A DNA stretch of 64,000 nt from Coprinellus micaceus (Eukaryota; Basidiomycota; Agaricomycetes; Agaricales; Psathyrellaceae), in contig OX596341.1 in assembly GCA_951394405.1 (NCBI GenBank), positions 3,038,001 to 3,102,000 on the forward strand. Reading direction: 5' to 3'. The notes under the pieces are model-generated. The model did not search any database, was not told the DNA's origin, and was given only the letters and a program-made list of their open reading frames with translations. Numbering within the stretch: position 1 is the stretch's first letter; each line of letters begins with the position of its first letter. The position numbers were made by a program, and so were the translations under genes. Shown here in pieces: positions 53,514 to 64,000 of the stretch.

Positions 53514-55077
53514 CTATACAACAACCCACCCCCCAACAACCCCCACAACCCCCGCACACACAACACCCACCGCCGCCCCCAACCCAATAACTCGTGGAGG
53601 GGCACCGTTCCACGGCAACGCAGGAAACGTCGTCGCGAAAAAGGCTGTAGGATTCGCTCCCTGCGTCACGCTCACCGTGAACGCGTTGTCTACTTTCGTT
53701 GGTGTTGGTTGGTCTGTGAATGAGGGACTCAGTCAGCGTGGTATTCGTCGGTCGACGCATATCGAAGGACGCGATTCGAAAGAAGAGAAAGGGGCGGAAC
53801 GCGTTCTGGGAGGGTACGCAGAACCATGAACCAAGCCCTCGAAAACATAAAACCCCACTCACCGCTCTTCTCACTCCCCCCACTCCCCAAAATCTCGAAC
53901 CGCTCACTAGTCCCCTGCAGCTCCCCGTGCGTGCTGTTGATGAAGACGAAGACGTAGTCGTCCCCCGCGGGCAGGTTCGCGAGGTAGACGTTCAGGGCGG
54001 GGGGTTTGGCTGGGACTGTTGTGTGAGGCGGTAGGCGAATAGTCGTTGGGTGAAGGGTGGATGGAATGAGGCGGGCCAAGAGGTGCGAAGAGTGGATGGG
54101 ATGAGGAGGCGAAGGAGGTGGAGAGAGGAGGTGAGGAGGCGAGCAGGTCGTGGGCGATAGGCAGAGGAGGCGATCGGCACATTCCAGAGCCGGATCGAAA
54201 GAACAGGCAGGGAGGCGAGTCGAAGGAAGGGTAGATAGGATCGTCAGTCACATCAAAACCCCCCGTTCAAAAAGAGAAACGCACCATTCCTCGCCACCAA
54301 AACCAACTCATCCCTACTCATCCTCGTCAACTCAATATCATACCCCTCCACCCCGTCGAGGAGCCCCTTCTCCCACGTGAGCTGGTGCGTGGTGCCCTGT
54401 GCCCACTGGACGGAGCGGGTTGGGTATGTTACTAGGAAGTATGCTGTTTGGTGAGCGGAGTGAGTGCCATTGTACGGTGAGTCCCATTGGATAGAGGCCG
54501 AAGACCGAACCCAGGGTTTGGGTGAGGTAAAGGAGGGGATGGGAAGGGTGAGAGGGAGGGGAAGAGGAGGACGCGTCGATGGATGGGCAGGAGGATCGGA
54601 AGGTAGTGGGCGTGGGGCGGGTTGAGGACGGCGGGTATGCGTGGAGGCGGGCGGATGGCGGATGGCGGAAAGGTGCGGATCGATAGATGCAGGGTACGAC
54701 GTGCAGGGTCGAACAGGGTCGACGGCGTGGGCGGAGGCGGGAGTCGCGTGTCGAGGGTTAGTGATCGATGTATGTGGCGATGCCGATGGCGACGGGGTGG
54801 GTCCAACGAGCGGTGGGACGGCGATGCAGGGCGCAACAGCGTGGGTGGATACGGATTGGGTGTTGAGGGCGGCGAATGGGCGACGCCGATGAGATCGCGG
54901 AGCAAGGGGCGAATGCAGCAGACGTCGGAGAGGACGTATAGGGTAGAACGAGATGACGATAAGCCGTCCGGGCAGATAGGTGGAAGGATGGAGAGGGGAC
55001 GCACCGCTGACGCTCCACGCCCATATGAGCGCACAGAGGCACCGTTTCACCAATGAGGACGGTCTTGAGACTGGCAT
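53514..55077 (-). CDS. Kre9/KNH-type GPI-anchored cell-wall protein
   Basis: Minus-strand exons 55005-55077, 54285-54443, 53863-54015 and 53514-53713 total 585 nt, or 194 codons plus stop, with consistent phases and GT-AG introns of 561, 269 and 149 nt. Exon 1 encodes a signal peptide (MPVSRPSSLVKRCLCALIW…), cleaved near VSA. Residues about 25-130 match the N-terminal domain of fungal Kre9/KNH and Ser/Thr-rich GPI proteins: YFLVTYPTRSVQWAQGT, LTWEKGLLDGVEGYDIEL, VARNVPAKPPALNVYLANLPAGDDYVFVFINSTHGE, SERFEIL. The C-terminus is a hydrophobic Gly/Val-rich tail (ends GGWVVV), consistent with a GPI signal. The family is linked to cell-wall β-glucan assembly. Introns 1 and 2 are long compared with other genes here. 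Confidence 0.8.
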
Positions 55078-55960
55078 TGCTCGTTCCTTCGTTTTGGGGT
55101 TCTCGTCTTCTTCCTTGCTTGCTTGCTTGCTTGTTATCCGTAGATGGTATCGACGATCAACTGAAGGCCGGGGTGGAGAGGGAGGACAGCGGAAGTGACG
55201 TTGTGGAGGAAGAGACGTGGGGAGACCGATACGATGAGGTTGGAGGATAAGAGAGAGAGACGGAGACGGAGGATAAAAGAAGGAGCCTGTGCTGAAACGT
55301 TCTCTTCCCGGGCCCGGCGGTCGTCCTTCTCCGCTCAAGTCGTCTGCGTGCGGTGCTGTATCTGCTTGTCCTTCCTTCGTTGAGTTTTGGGTTCGTGCTC
55401 GAACACTTGCTTGGTGTGCGTAGATGGATAGGCTCGGGCTAATGTGCCACGATACCACGGACACCCAACCGACGTCTCGCCTCCTCTACACCCTCTGGAG
55501 CCCTCGCTCGGTACGTACGTGCATTCCAGTCCCCGGAGCGCTAGCCGCTCAGCCAAACCAGTAAACCAAGCTCGACTGCCACTCCTCCGCTTCGTTCATA
55601 TAGACGCTGGAGTAGTCCAGAGCGAGCGGCCTCTCTGGCGAGGCGGGCGAACTGGCTGGTGAACTGGCTGCTAAGCGCCCCAGTACAGCGTCGAGGGCAA
55701 GATGTGGTATTGGTCCCGCTACGCTCCTGGCATCTACATCACTGTCATCAAGTGTCATGATACAATCTATAATCTATCGTGAGGCGCCTAAACTTGAAAG
55801 CCCTGGCAGTGGCACAACACCAAGTTCACCTAGGGCCGCAAGCCTGGTACATAAAAAGGATGGATGGGACACCTATTTATTGTCAAAGGCTAAAGCAATC
55901 GAATCCGGTGCGAAGCGGATATATATTATCGAGGGCCTCGATGTCTTTTTCTGCTACATC
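55078..55960. other. Spacer and 5' flank of a broken family 2 copy
   Basis: From about 55555 it resembles the upstream region of family 2 genes (14478-14620): 'aagctcgactgcc' near 55567 matches 'gagctcgactctc' at 14484, and 'gcaatcgaatccgg' near 55893 matches 14583. The TATA box and exon 1 start are missing. Nothing is called in 55078-55550. Confidence 0.45.
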
Positions 55961-55967
55961 TTCCAAG

Positions 55968-56715
55968 GTATGTCATCTCATTCCGGACCGTACGACAACG
56001 TCACGCTCGTAGGGACCTGCAACAAGTTCACCCAGGTGTTGAACATCGACATCAACATTCCTCTACGTGGACTCCCAGGACCGCACTTTGTACGAATCGC
56101 GGACACTACCCTAGCATGTATTGCCCTCGAACTTCACGAGGCGGTGAGGGCACTGCGCCTGGTGAGTTGACAAGGCAGTTGGGGAGGGTCGCGAGGATAG
56201 ATGTGGAACGGCAGTGGCACGTAAGTACACACTGTATCCCTTTCGCCGTGCGCACGGAACTGAACTAACGAGCGGAACTCGCCTCTACCTTACTCTTCGA
56301 CGTGACGCTCGATTGCGTGCTCAAACGCGGTACGACCCCCGGGCCCTACACCCTCCCCTTCCGGTGCTTGATCATAAGGGCGTTGACAGGGACTGAGACT
56401 GCACCCAAGATCCCATCGACTGGGGCAAGGCGGTACGGGAGTTCTGGTTCGAGATCTATCGAGAGGAACTTCAATGGCTCTGCGTTCAGCCGGTGAACGA
56501 TGTTCTATTTGAATTTTGTGTTTGGAGAGGATGCAGGTTCGGTGTGGTGGTGTAGGTTGCCGTTCTGCGAGGAGGTGGAGCGCGGGGAGTTGGAGGAGTT
56601 GTGTGAGAGGTTGGTGTGGGATGGGAAGGCGTACTTCCAGACAGGTGGGAGCGATGAGGATGAGGATGGAAGTGAGCATGGGATGTGCGTGGATATGGGA
56701 AACTCGGTGTTGTAG
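55968..56715 (+). pseudogene. Broken family 2 gene C
   Basis: Homology starts at the HSGPYDNVTLVG block, so about 66 N-terminal residues are absent or replaced. The first part runs through TLACIALELHEAVR and then leaves frame near 56160. After a region equivalent to the intron, the segments FDVTLDCVLKRGTTPGPY, FRCLIIRALTGTETAPKIP and FVFGEDAG…LPFCEEVERGELEELCERLVWD…MGNSVL lie in different frames with a stop near 56494. At least two frameshifts plus internal deletions are present. The order of blocks matches genes A and B. Confidence 0.75.
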
Positions 56716-57360
56716 ATTAGATGTAAATGACCGCTGTAGAGAGGACGGTGACTCTCGGTAGTGCGAAAGGGGTTCGAGGCTCTCTCGAGTCCGGAACGCA
56801 CGGAGGATCGGAAGGGAACGAGTGTATTAGATAGATAGACGAATAGAAGCTGTTGAAACGAGGGAGCTGGGGACGAATCACGAGTGGGGCAACGATGAGG
56901 GGAACGAAGGGGGGAAGCATAAGCTAAAGAAATCGAAACCTAAACCGTACGCTATATGAGAGAGTGCGGGAGCACACTCGCAACCGAGGCAACAAGCTAC
57001 GGAGATGTCCGAGTCCGTTGGACAAAGCAACGGATCTCGGCACGCTGATACACATGAGAGGACAATAGGAAGATAATGTTGACATGGGAAAAGATCGGGC
57101 TGTCGCTCACCGGGGATGTGGGGTACGGCGCCTATCGCACGGGTGCTGACGTCTGGCGCTCGCTACCCGATATGGTGGTGGTGGTGGTGGTGGGAGTCTA
57201 GGTTGGTGATGTCTGCGCTCAGGCGCGCAGGCATCTCCACACCGCCCCGTTGCGCGTAATTGGGGTAGCTCTCAAACGGCTCTAGCTCGCTAAGTGAGAG
57301 CGAAAATATCAGAACTTGTACAAACTACCCTACACATACAAGCCTGCTTTGTGTGCGCTT
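56716..57360. other. Left flank of KDZ relic
   Basis: There is no gene. A short GGT microsatellite lies at about 57172-57192. This sequence has no counterpart after family 2 genes A and B, so it belongs to inserted DNA between them and block F. Confidence 0.4.
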
Positions 57361-57428
57361 ACTGAAAAGATGTAGACTGCAGCTACAGTCAGACATATCC
57401 ACATTCTTCAAAGCAGGATCTTGCTAAG

Positions 57429-58542
57429 CGACGAAAAGCCCTGACCAACGATGGCAACGAAGTCCGGAATTGGCGTAAGCGATACATTGAAGCGGCCCCA
57501 GAACTCGAGTCTAACCTCGTCGACCCACAAGATACATTGGGTATCGAGACCACCGACCTCCGTCTACCTTCAGACTTCACACTCGACGAGCGCAAACACT
57601 TCGGGCTGCTTGAACTTTGCCATCCTCGAAATGAAGTTGGGGGAAGGCGAGGCGAACGAGGCAGTGGTGGGGATCTGCAATGCACTCGCTCATGAAAATC
57701 TGCTGTCCGGATGCAAGAACACGCACTCACGGGGAGTCCGCCAAAACACCCGCTCCCACAAGTTCATCAACACCGTCAAGTCCAAGCGCCACAGTTACGC
57801 TGCGTCGGATAGGCACGCAAGAGAGACACTGCTGTCCCTCAACAATATATTCACCGATGAACTTGATGGGTATCCCAAGCCCAGGGAAGATGACATGTAT
57901 CAGAAGAATGCTGCGAAGGCGCGCATTCTGGGAGAAGGGAGGGATGGAGACAGTTGGTTGTGGTCGTACGTTGCACTGAGGGGTCTGAATAAACAGGAGA
58001 AAGCGAATTTTCTCAAAAAAGGTACGTACCAACACACAGTTGGGCCTCAGACTTCCTGCTAACGGTGTTCGACAGCCGAGAAGGTCCATTGGTTCCGTAC
58101 CAGGGCCGACATGATGCGCTGGGTTGAAGAGGTCGAGATTCTCGAGCAAGACTTCCGTCATTACATCCAAGCGACAAGAAAGATGGCTGAATTCTGGGGG
58201 TCCGTTCAGCCGTCAGAGTTCATCTCACAATACATGGAGAAGGACACGCACTACTTCAAAGACGGCAATGGCCTCGGCCATGTTGTCTACGCCCGCCAGA
58301 AATCTGCCATGTTCCATCGGATGGCCATCGACGCGAAATTGGCCTTCCAACGGCTTGGAGGGACTTGGCCAGACCCTGATGAGACCCTCCAAGAGCACGT
58401 TTCAGCCAAGTGCCCAAATCTCGATATCGACTGGTTGCTGAAAGAGACGTATCTCGAAACGCCTGCGACGGTTGGCGATTCCGAACATCCAAGGGAAGAG
58501 GTATCCCAGCACCGAAAAAGATACCGGCCATATATCCGGTAG
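57429..58542 (+). pseudogene. C-terminal remnant of a KDZ-type transposase
   Basis: The first part, open at least from 57429, reads KALTNDGNEVRNWRKRYIEA and then LRLPSDFTLDERKHFGLLELC. It shifts frame near 57620 into LEMKLGEGEANEAVVGICNAL, RGVRQNTRSHKFINTVKSK and DMYQKNAAKARILGEGR. A 54-nt intron (58022-58075) joins to EKVHWFRTRADMMRWVEEVEILEQDF and YARQKSAMFHRMAIDAK, with stop at 58542. These blocks, in this order, are what I know from the C-terminal half of basidiomycete KDZ (Kyakuja-Dileera-Zisupton) transposases. The catalytic N-terminal half is absent. It is therefore truncated and frameshifted, and identification is from memory of the family. Confidence 0.6.
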
Positions 58543-58704
58543 GAAGCGAAAGCGAAAGTGACCGAAAGCCTCAGCACGACGATCTGGGGGGGGGGGAGAC
58601 AGAGAGGGGAGATGGTGGTGAGTGTATGAGTGACTCGGACCCCGCTGCAGTGCTACAGTACTGCCCTCGGCAACCTCCCGCAGCCCCTGTCCCCACACAG
58701 GCAG

Positions 58705-58890
58705 GTCGGTTCAAACACGTTCAAACGCGTTTTGAACGTGATTTACTCCCGTTTAAACGTGTACATCGTTGTAATATGTACACTCTCCTCTAAATATACT
58801 TCTAATTCGCCTTATTGGTGTTTAAACATTGTTTGAACGCGTTTAAACAATCCCCACGTTCTTAACGTGGGGCGTTCAAACAAAGTCGGT
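58705..58890. repeat. Subterminal GTTYAAACR motif cluster
   Basis: About eight GTTCAAAC, GTTTAAAC or GTTTGAAC motifs in both orientations lie within 180 bp, including a hairpin CCCCACGTTCTTAACGTGGG (58853-58872). They follow the KDZ remnant and end where block F homology resumes (about 58900). This fits the right end of that transposon. Confidence 0.55.
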
Positions 58891-58899
58891 GGGGTTTCT

Positions 58900-61300
58900 G
58901 CTACACTTCAGTCTTCGCTCGGGATTCTCCTACCGTGTCGAGCCTTTCGAATATCCTGGGAAAGGGGTAGAATGACCAGTTCCCAGAGCCCCAAAATCGG
59001 CACCCAGTAGGTACATATATGGACAAGTGTCCGGTCTAGCCGTTCGAACTTCGCAACGCCTCATGATCGCATTTGATTCGCATTCACGAGGTCCCCCGGA
59101 ACTGTTGACCGCCCCACACCGCGGCATTGAATGCAAGCGGCTGATTCTAACGCTCAAATGTCAGGAAGAAAGTGTTTGATAATGCTAGTACAGCATCAGC
59201 GCTACCCGAGGGGGTGAAAGCCCTGAGGGAGCCCCCACCAATGGACTCTAGAACTGGAATCAGACTGAACGCCCCACAACGAAGGTCTGTCCGTTATACC
59301 TGGTTGAGCTCGCCGAACCAGCCCCTCCTACCCTCTGCATCAGTCACGCTCAGCTTGAAATGAGCCTTGCTCTACTTATATCAGTTCTACGTACTCAACA
59401 ATTGGGCCACCTCTCGATTCTCGGACTCGCGGATGTCAAGTTCGGGGATGAGTCGGGGGTCACAGGTCATAGCCGAGCCTGGAAGTGAGAAGCTTGGTTC
59501 CTTGGACATTCCGAATAGAATTGGGTCTGGAGACAGGGAACTCCATGAATACCCCAATGTGTTGAAGACGCGGCCGCAAGTGACGAGGCGGGCCGAATGG
59601 AAGTATAGCCCCAGGATCATCCACGCGGTTGGACAGCGTGTCTTTCGCCGCTCGCGTTCTGGACTGAGTGAAGGATAATGGGTGTATTGAATTAATGAAG
59701 GCAGAGCTTTGGCGTCACTCTTGCTTTCCCCTGATTTCCTTCCGACCTGCAATTTGAAGGAAGCGCCCGTTGATGTCAATGCCCCGCGCCTTGAATAGAG
59801 CAACTGGCCCTAAACACGAATTGGGGAGTAGTAACATTCGGAGGGTGGTGGGTTCTACTTCTCAGAGAAGATGACGCTTACGTCGAAGCGGCGAAAGGGT
59901 CGCTACAGCTGACCACCGTTCCAAATTTTGCCCTTCGAATGTTTCAGTTATTAAGCGCCTGGTCCACCCTGGGTCCGGGGCGGCTCTCCGACACATTCCG
60001 CGTCTACGTAAAAGGAAGGCGGCACCCTTCATGCGTCAGGCTCTTTATAGAGCACCAGCACAAAAATACACCCAATTTGACTTCGGAAAGATGGAAACTC
60101 CCAAAGGGGAATCGGCCCTTGGCGCCTAATGGGCGACTCGGAGGAACAAACCTTATGCCCAATACAGTTCAAGGGATCGCGGGGTCAAAGCCCTTTCCCC
60201 CGAAAGGGAAATACCGCATAATGGTCGGCTTCGACCATCCTGGTTGAGCGTGCGAGTGGCTTATTCTGTCATCCGGAGGACCAAGCGGAACCTGTTGAGG
60301 ATTGTCGCGGGTTAATTATATCGGAGTTCGTCGAAAGTCACATCAAGTAGGAAGAAGGGTACCCTCTGCATCGGACGTTCCCGGGTGTTAGATGTACTAC
60401 TACGCCGTGTGGTAGTTGCACCCCGGGAAGGACGGGGGAGAATTCCGATGCTGCTTCAGATGAACGTTCACAAGAACCTCGAGCACGTCCTCCCCGAACT
60501 GGAATGCCAGCTGCGTGAGGGGTTCTCGTCTACTATGTCTGTCTATCTTGGGACAGAATTAGAATGATCACTAACAGCACTTCGAACATGCCTCCACTTA
60601 ACTCCTTACGCGCCCATTTGCGCCTGGCCAACCCCAGATCCGATTGGTCACGCAAAGTGGCCGTCGGTCCGATGTCAGAACATTAATGCTCGACACGCAA
60701 GGACACTCAATTTGTCGTTGAGAAGCGGGAAAAGTCAAATAAGGAACCTCTCCTGTGCGCCTGGTGGGGATCTCGGCGGTGGGATGGGGAAAGAAGCCGC
60801 GGTGTCAATGCGGAGGGCGAGCTGTAAACGTCAACCACTCGCTCAGTTCGGCGATGATTACCCGCTTTTGGTGCTCTGTATGCTTCTTTTGTCCCATCCT
60901 GTGTCGATCCTCACTAGGTTCATATTCTTGTATTATGCGAAATCCAAACTGAGGAGCGGAGAAACCCGTCTATTCGACTTGCACGACCACGAACCATATT
61001 TTTTACACACTGTGAATCATGTTGTGGCCAGGTGGAAGAGTTCTCGAGCTGTTGCATTGAGAGGTGGAGAGCCCGACTGCCCAGACAAGACTTTGTGATA
61101 CCTTCGGCAGTGCCTACCCCGAACTCGCGCATGGAGGTGTGCTTCCACCGCCCATGCGCTATTTATGGGCTCAAACTCTGTAATAGAATTCCATAACCGC
61201 ATCTCGGGGCTGACATGAGACTCCATGTTCGGTCAAGGAACTCTGAGTGGCCTTCAACCCGTGTAGGAAGAGACAGTACGAGACCGATCGGTAGCACTTC
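58900..61300. repeat. Flank block F, copy 4
   Basis: Homology with the first unit resumes at about 58905 ('cacttcagtcttcgctcggg' against 15868 'cacttaagtcctcgctgggg') and continues to the SSP5 promoter. The frame at 60783-61098 shares its first 50 or so codons with the other copies. Confidence 0.7.
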
Positions 61301-61335
61301 ACTGTCTCTCGTGACCCAGTCGAACCAGTATTTAA
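61268..61335 (+). promoter_or_regulatory. SSP5 promoter: inverted repeat and TATA
   Basis: AGAGACAGT and ACTGTCTCT flank a CCGATCGG palindrome, followed by TATTTAA near 61329. This is the same layout as at SSP3. Confidence 0.45.
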
Positions 61336-61412
61336 GCTGAACACATTTCCTGCTCATCTCATCGCAAAACACCCTTGCAATCTCCCAGCTCAAGCACAAA
61401 CCCTCTTACAAC

Positions 61413-61943
61413 ATGTACTTCACCAGCCTCGTCTCAGCCCTCTTCCTCACTCTCGTCGCCCTCAGCACTGGGAGCGCCGCTCAAACCGTCACCTACCGCG
61501 GCTACTCCAGCACCGTTTCCTGCTCAGGCTCCAACTTCTTCTGCAGCGACGGTGGAGGCGTGTGCTGCAGCCTTCCCATCGGCTTCGGATTCTCTGCCCA
61601 GTTTGAGAACCTCCCTGGAGGGAGCCAAGGCCAAGGCTACACTAACGCGTGCAGCGCGTTCCTCTTCAGTGTCTTCGGCCCTGGTACGAAGTGCTGGAAT
61701 GGAGGAGGAGCGCGTGCGAGCCATCTCAACTGGTTCCATAGCGGGAGCAGGGTTGTGGGACGCGGTGCAAGTGTGAGCGAGAAGGAGTGTGCCACCCCGA
61801 ATGGGTTCACGTATCAGGATGGAGAGGGCGTCGAACGCACTATCAAGGTGCCTGGTGGGGTGAATGCGACCGACGCTGTTGTTGAGCATTTCAAGAACGG
61901 TAACTGGAAGGCTCTCGGCGCTTACGAGACCTTCGAGGCTTAA
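61413..61943 (+). CDS. Small secreted Cys-rich protein SSP5
   Basis: 176 residues, single exon. The signal peptide is MYFTSLVSALFLTLVALSTG, cleaved after SAA and before QTVTYRG. The mature sequence is almost the same as SSP3 and SSP4 (KECATPNG replaces KDCATPNG) with all seven cysteines. It is intact although its family 2 partner upstream is a pseudogene, so SSP genes appear to be kept independently of that partner. Confidence 0.88.
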   Translation: MYFTSLVSALFLTLVALSTGSAAQTVTYRGYSSTVSCSGSNFFCSDGGGVCCSLPIGFGFSAQFENLPGGSQGQGYTNACSAFLFSVFGPGTKCWNGGGARASHLNWFHSGSRVVGRGASVSEKECATPNGFTYQDGEGVERTIKVPGGVNATDAVVEHFKNGNWKALGAYETFEA

Positions 61944-62395
61944 TCCACAACAATGTGAGTTTTTTCAATCCGCCATATAGAGCTAGGTCTAATGTTCGCG
62001 GCCCAGCTTCCATCACGGAACATGCCCGGGGTACACGACTGGTCGCCTGCACAACCTCGCCTCCCAGGTTCTCGTCATTTCGTGGTGTTCTGTTTGTGTC
62101 TACGTCAGTTAGTGGGTTCAGCGACTGGTCGCCTGTACGACCTCGCCTCCCGAATTCTTGTCATTCCATAGTGTTTGCTCACCACGGTTAGTGGGCTTGA
62201 GCGACTGGTCGCCTGTACGATCTCGCCTTAGGATTATACACCTCAACATGTACTTGGACTTGGCACCGTTATTCACTCGTGATGTCTTTCGCAACTGTAT
62301 ACGGCCGTATCTCGACTATTAGTATGTCGAATATAAATCTATCTGCGGTCTGCGATCATCGGGAAGTTGGCGGATATCTTATCTCAGGCGACTGG
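61944..62395 (+). repeat. SSP5 tail, palindromic repeats
   Basis: Three cGACTGGTCGCCTG cores lie near 62036, 62119 and 62201, with the same inter-core sequence as after SSP3. Homology to the inverted copy (7020-7290) extends the tail to about 62395. Confidence 0.6.
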
Positions 62396-62399
62396 TGAT

Positions 62400-64000
62400 G
62401 GTGGAGAAACGGCGTCATTATTACAGGATGTCGAGGCCCACACCGAAAAGTGAGAAGTTGAACTGAGAACGGGTTGGACAGGTATGGCTGACGATAGGTG
62501 TAATATCGATCTACTAGTCGACCGGATCGGTTCGCTGTTCTGGCCTTATATCTTTACCAAAACTGTGACATGTACGATCGGATTAGGAGCTGAGTAGGTC
62601 TCACCTACTACCGAGCGGAAGCCGCCCGTCTTCGGTGACGCGCGAAGGAAGTACTTACGTACCATAGATACATATCGGGTTAGATTGGCGCGAGGGCGAG
62701 GACACGCCGATTCGTCACATACATCGAAGCCCAGCGCCGGCACACGCCCCTTCTCACAAAATGAGAGCGGGAGAGACCCGGCGCCGAGGGTGCTACGATA
62801 CAACGGTTCGGACATCGTGGTCGCCACTCGTGAGAACTTGGGTATGCTTGGTAGAAGGGAGAGAGAGGATGGGATGTACATAAAGGCCCTGGGAGGGATA
62901 TTGAGGTGCGGGGCGAAGGTGGAAGAAGGGGGAAGTGGACTGGGGAGGTACTCACTAAAGGACATCGATATTGATCCCTCTGGGTGTGACACCCAGAGGT
63001 TCGTTCATCTCCCCAGTTCTTGAATGACTGTGAGGAAGTGTGCACCGTCGCTCCATGAATCGATAACAATGCCTCTGGCGTTTTTCGTCACAGGCTAATC
63101 GGATTCGGAGTCCCTCAACCTTTATCATTCACCCGCGTGAATCGATGGGAAACCCAGTTGATTCGATTGGATTCGTCGTACCCTCCAAATTCAAGCGCCA
63201 GCACGACCCGAGCTCGCAAGGCCGAGAGCGGGGGAAGGCGCTGCCGAAATACTTCGACGGTACGACGGTTCAACGGAATACCGGACCACGTTCGCGTATT
63301 GGGGGAGGGGTGAGAATTTGGGTATAGAGATATAGGGAGGATGGTGAAGGGAAGGGAATTAAGCGAGAAGGTTAGAAGAGCAGATGAGAAGTGGAGGAAG
63401 TACGCAGCACACACAATCGATATCGATATCGATCTTCGGTGCCCTCTGACTCCCTCACCATTCACCCCCACTTCACAAGCCCAGCGGCACTCGACTCTCT
63501 TCGCCGACACCAGGCCGTTCCTCCAAGCCACCTTGGGAATCGAGATCCCGCCACCCGCACATCGTGAGTCTCCCCGGAGAGTCGCGGTGTGTGCGTGGCG
63601 GGATCTTCCGCAACGGAACTTGGAGGAGTGGTCGGTTACAGTTGTAAAGGTCCTCGTGTGGGACGAACGTGAGCGCGCCACGAAGTTCAGATAGGGTGGG
63701 GAGGTTGTCCGCTTCTTCGTATACGCTCAAGTCGAACCTTGATGTGGAGTGTGTGTGCGCGTACCTTGGGGTGTGGGGCATCAACGGAAGCCGGACGCCG
63801 AGATTCCACGGTTCGGCGACGCGACGGTTTGCGGTAATTGCTGGCGCTTGGAGGAATGTGGTATAACGGTGCGGACTTGTAAGGGCTTCGGTACGTGGGT
63901 TGAGGGGAGAGAGCATGGTGTGGTAGCGTGAGAGGACAAAGAGAGAGGGTCGGGGTGCGGTAGAAATAGAGCGGGGAGAGGGTGGTATAGGGGGAAGGGG
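62400..64000. other. Right edge; possible minus-strand exons
   Basis: Several minus-strand stretches look partly coding: about 62660-62870 (ending LTRYVSM before a GTACGTAAGT donor), 63115-63310 (ending FGGYDESNRINWVSHRF) and 63650-63850 (DLSVYEEADNLPTLSELRGAL). I could not join them into one frame-consistent gene and do not recognise a domain. The interval 63300-63420 is purine-rich with a GATATC repeat. A gene continuing beyond the window is possible. Confidence 0.25.

Noticed and set aside
54253..55464. 403-codon minus-strand ORF
   Set aside because: It runs through introns of the Kre9/KNH-type gene; the middle is Pro/His/Ser-rich low complexity. Only its part at 54285-54443 is a real exon in this frame.
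57172..57195. GGT microsatellite
   Set aside because: Simple repeat without other features.

Overview
The window looks like nuclear DNA of a basidiomycete fungus, probably an agaricomycete. The genes have short GT-AG introns (about 50-80 nt), TATA-type promoters and small secreted Cys-rich proteins. There is also a fungal chromodomain Ty3/gypsy retrotransposon, a fungal Helitron and a KDZ-type transposase relic. Most of the 64 kb is repeat-derived. Fewer than a dozen open reading frames survive as convincing genes.

Layout. Four relatives of one multi-kilobase duplicated unit lie in the same orientation. A full unit has a diverged block D (10.9-12.3 and 20.5-21.7 kb), a decayed block R with a well-preserved promoter-like head (0.35-2.3, 12.35-14.3, 21.7-23.46 kb; a more diverged relative at 5.2-6.9 kb), a two-exon gene of unknown function called family 2 here (14762-15751 and 44359-45340 intact, about 55968-56715 broken), a roughly 2.3-kb flank F, and a gene for a secreted Cys-rich protein of about 175 residues called SSP here (3951, 18146, 47682, 61413). 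Each SSP gene is followed by a tail of palindromic repeats. A fifth SSP copy at 7329-7822 is inverted and broken.

The second full unit is split between 23.46 and 43.91 kb by a nest of mobile elements whose boundaries can be read directly. A 20,443-bp element with terminal inverted repeats, subterminal GGTACAT motifs and a 6-bp target duplication (AAGACT) carries an unrecognised gene of eight inferred exons. One exon holds a hAT-like element with an 8-bp duplication (AGTGTGAA). That element holds a Helitron encoding a RepHel protein and three other spliced genes. Further on, the same gene is interrupted by a complete 8.2-kb Ty3/gypsy retrotransposon with a 5-bp duplication (GACAG). The retrotransposon has gag, pol with a chromodomain, and an extra third ORF. 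Removing both insertions leaves a 4.2-kb element with a continuous 533-codon frame, including the stop. The homologous empty site survives at 14.28-14.31 kb.

To the right (48.7-52.6 kb) is a degenerate tandem array and a small repeat with 10-bp flanking duplications. Next come a minus-strand Kre9/KNH-type cell-wall protein gene (53514-55077), the broken third family 2 copy, a truncated KDZ-type transposase relic with its own subterminal repeats, and the last F block and SSP gene. The final 1.6 kb has only weak coding signals.

In function, the window combines an expanding family of putative secreted proteins with an unknown neighbour gene that is duplicated with it, in a region repeatedly invaded by transposons. 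Statements on homology come from reading the sequence; no database search was possible.
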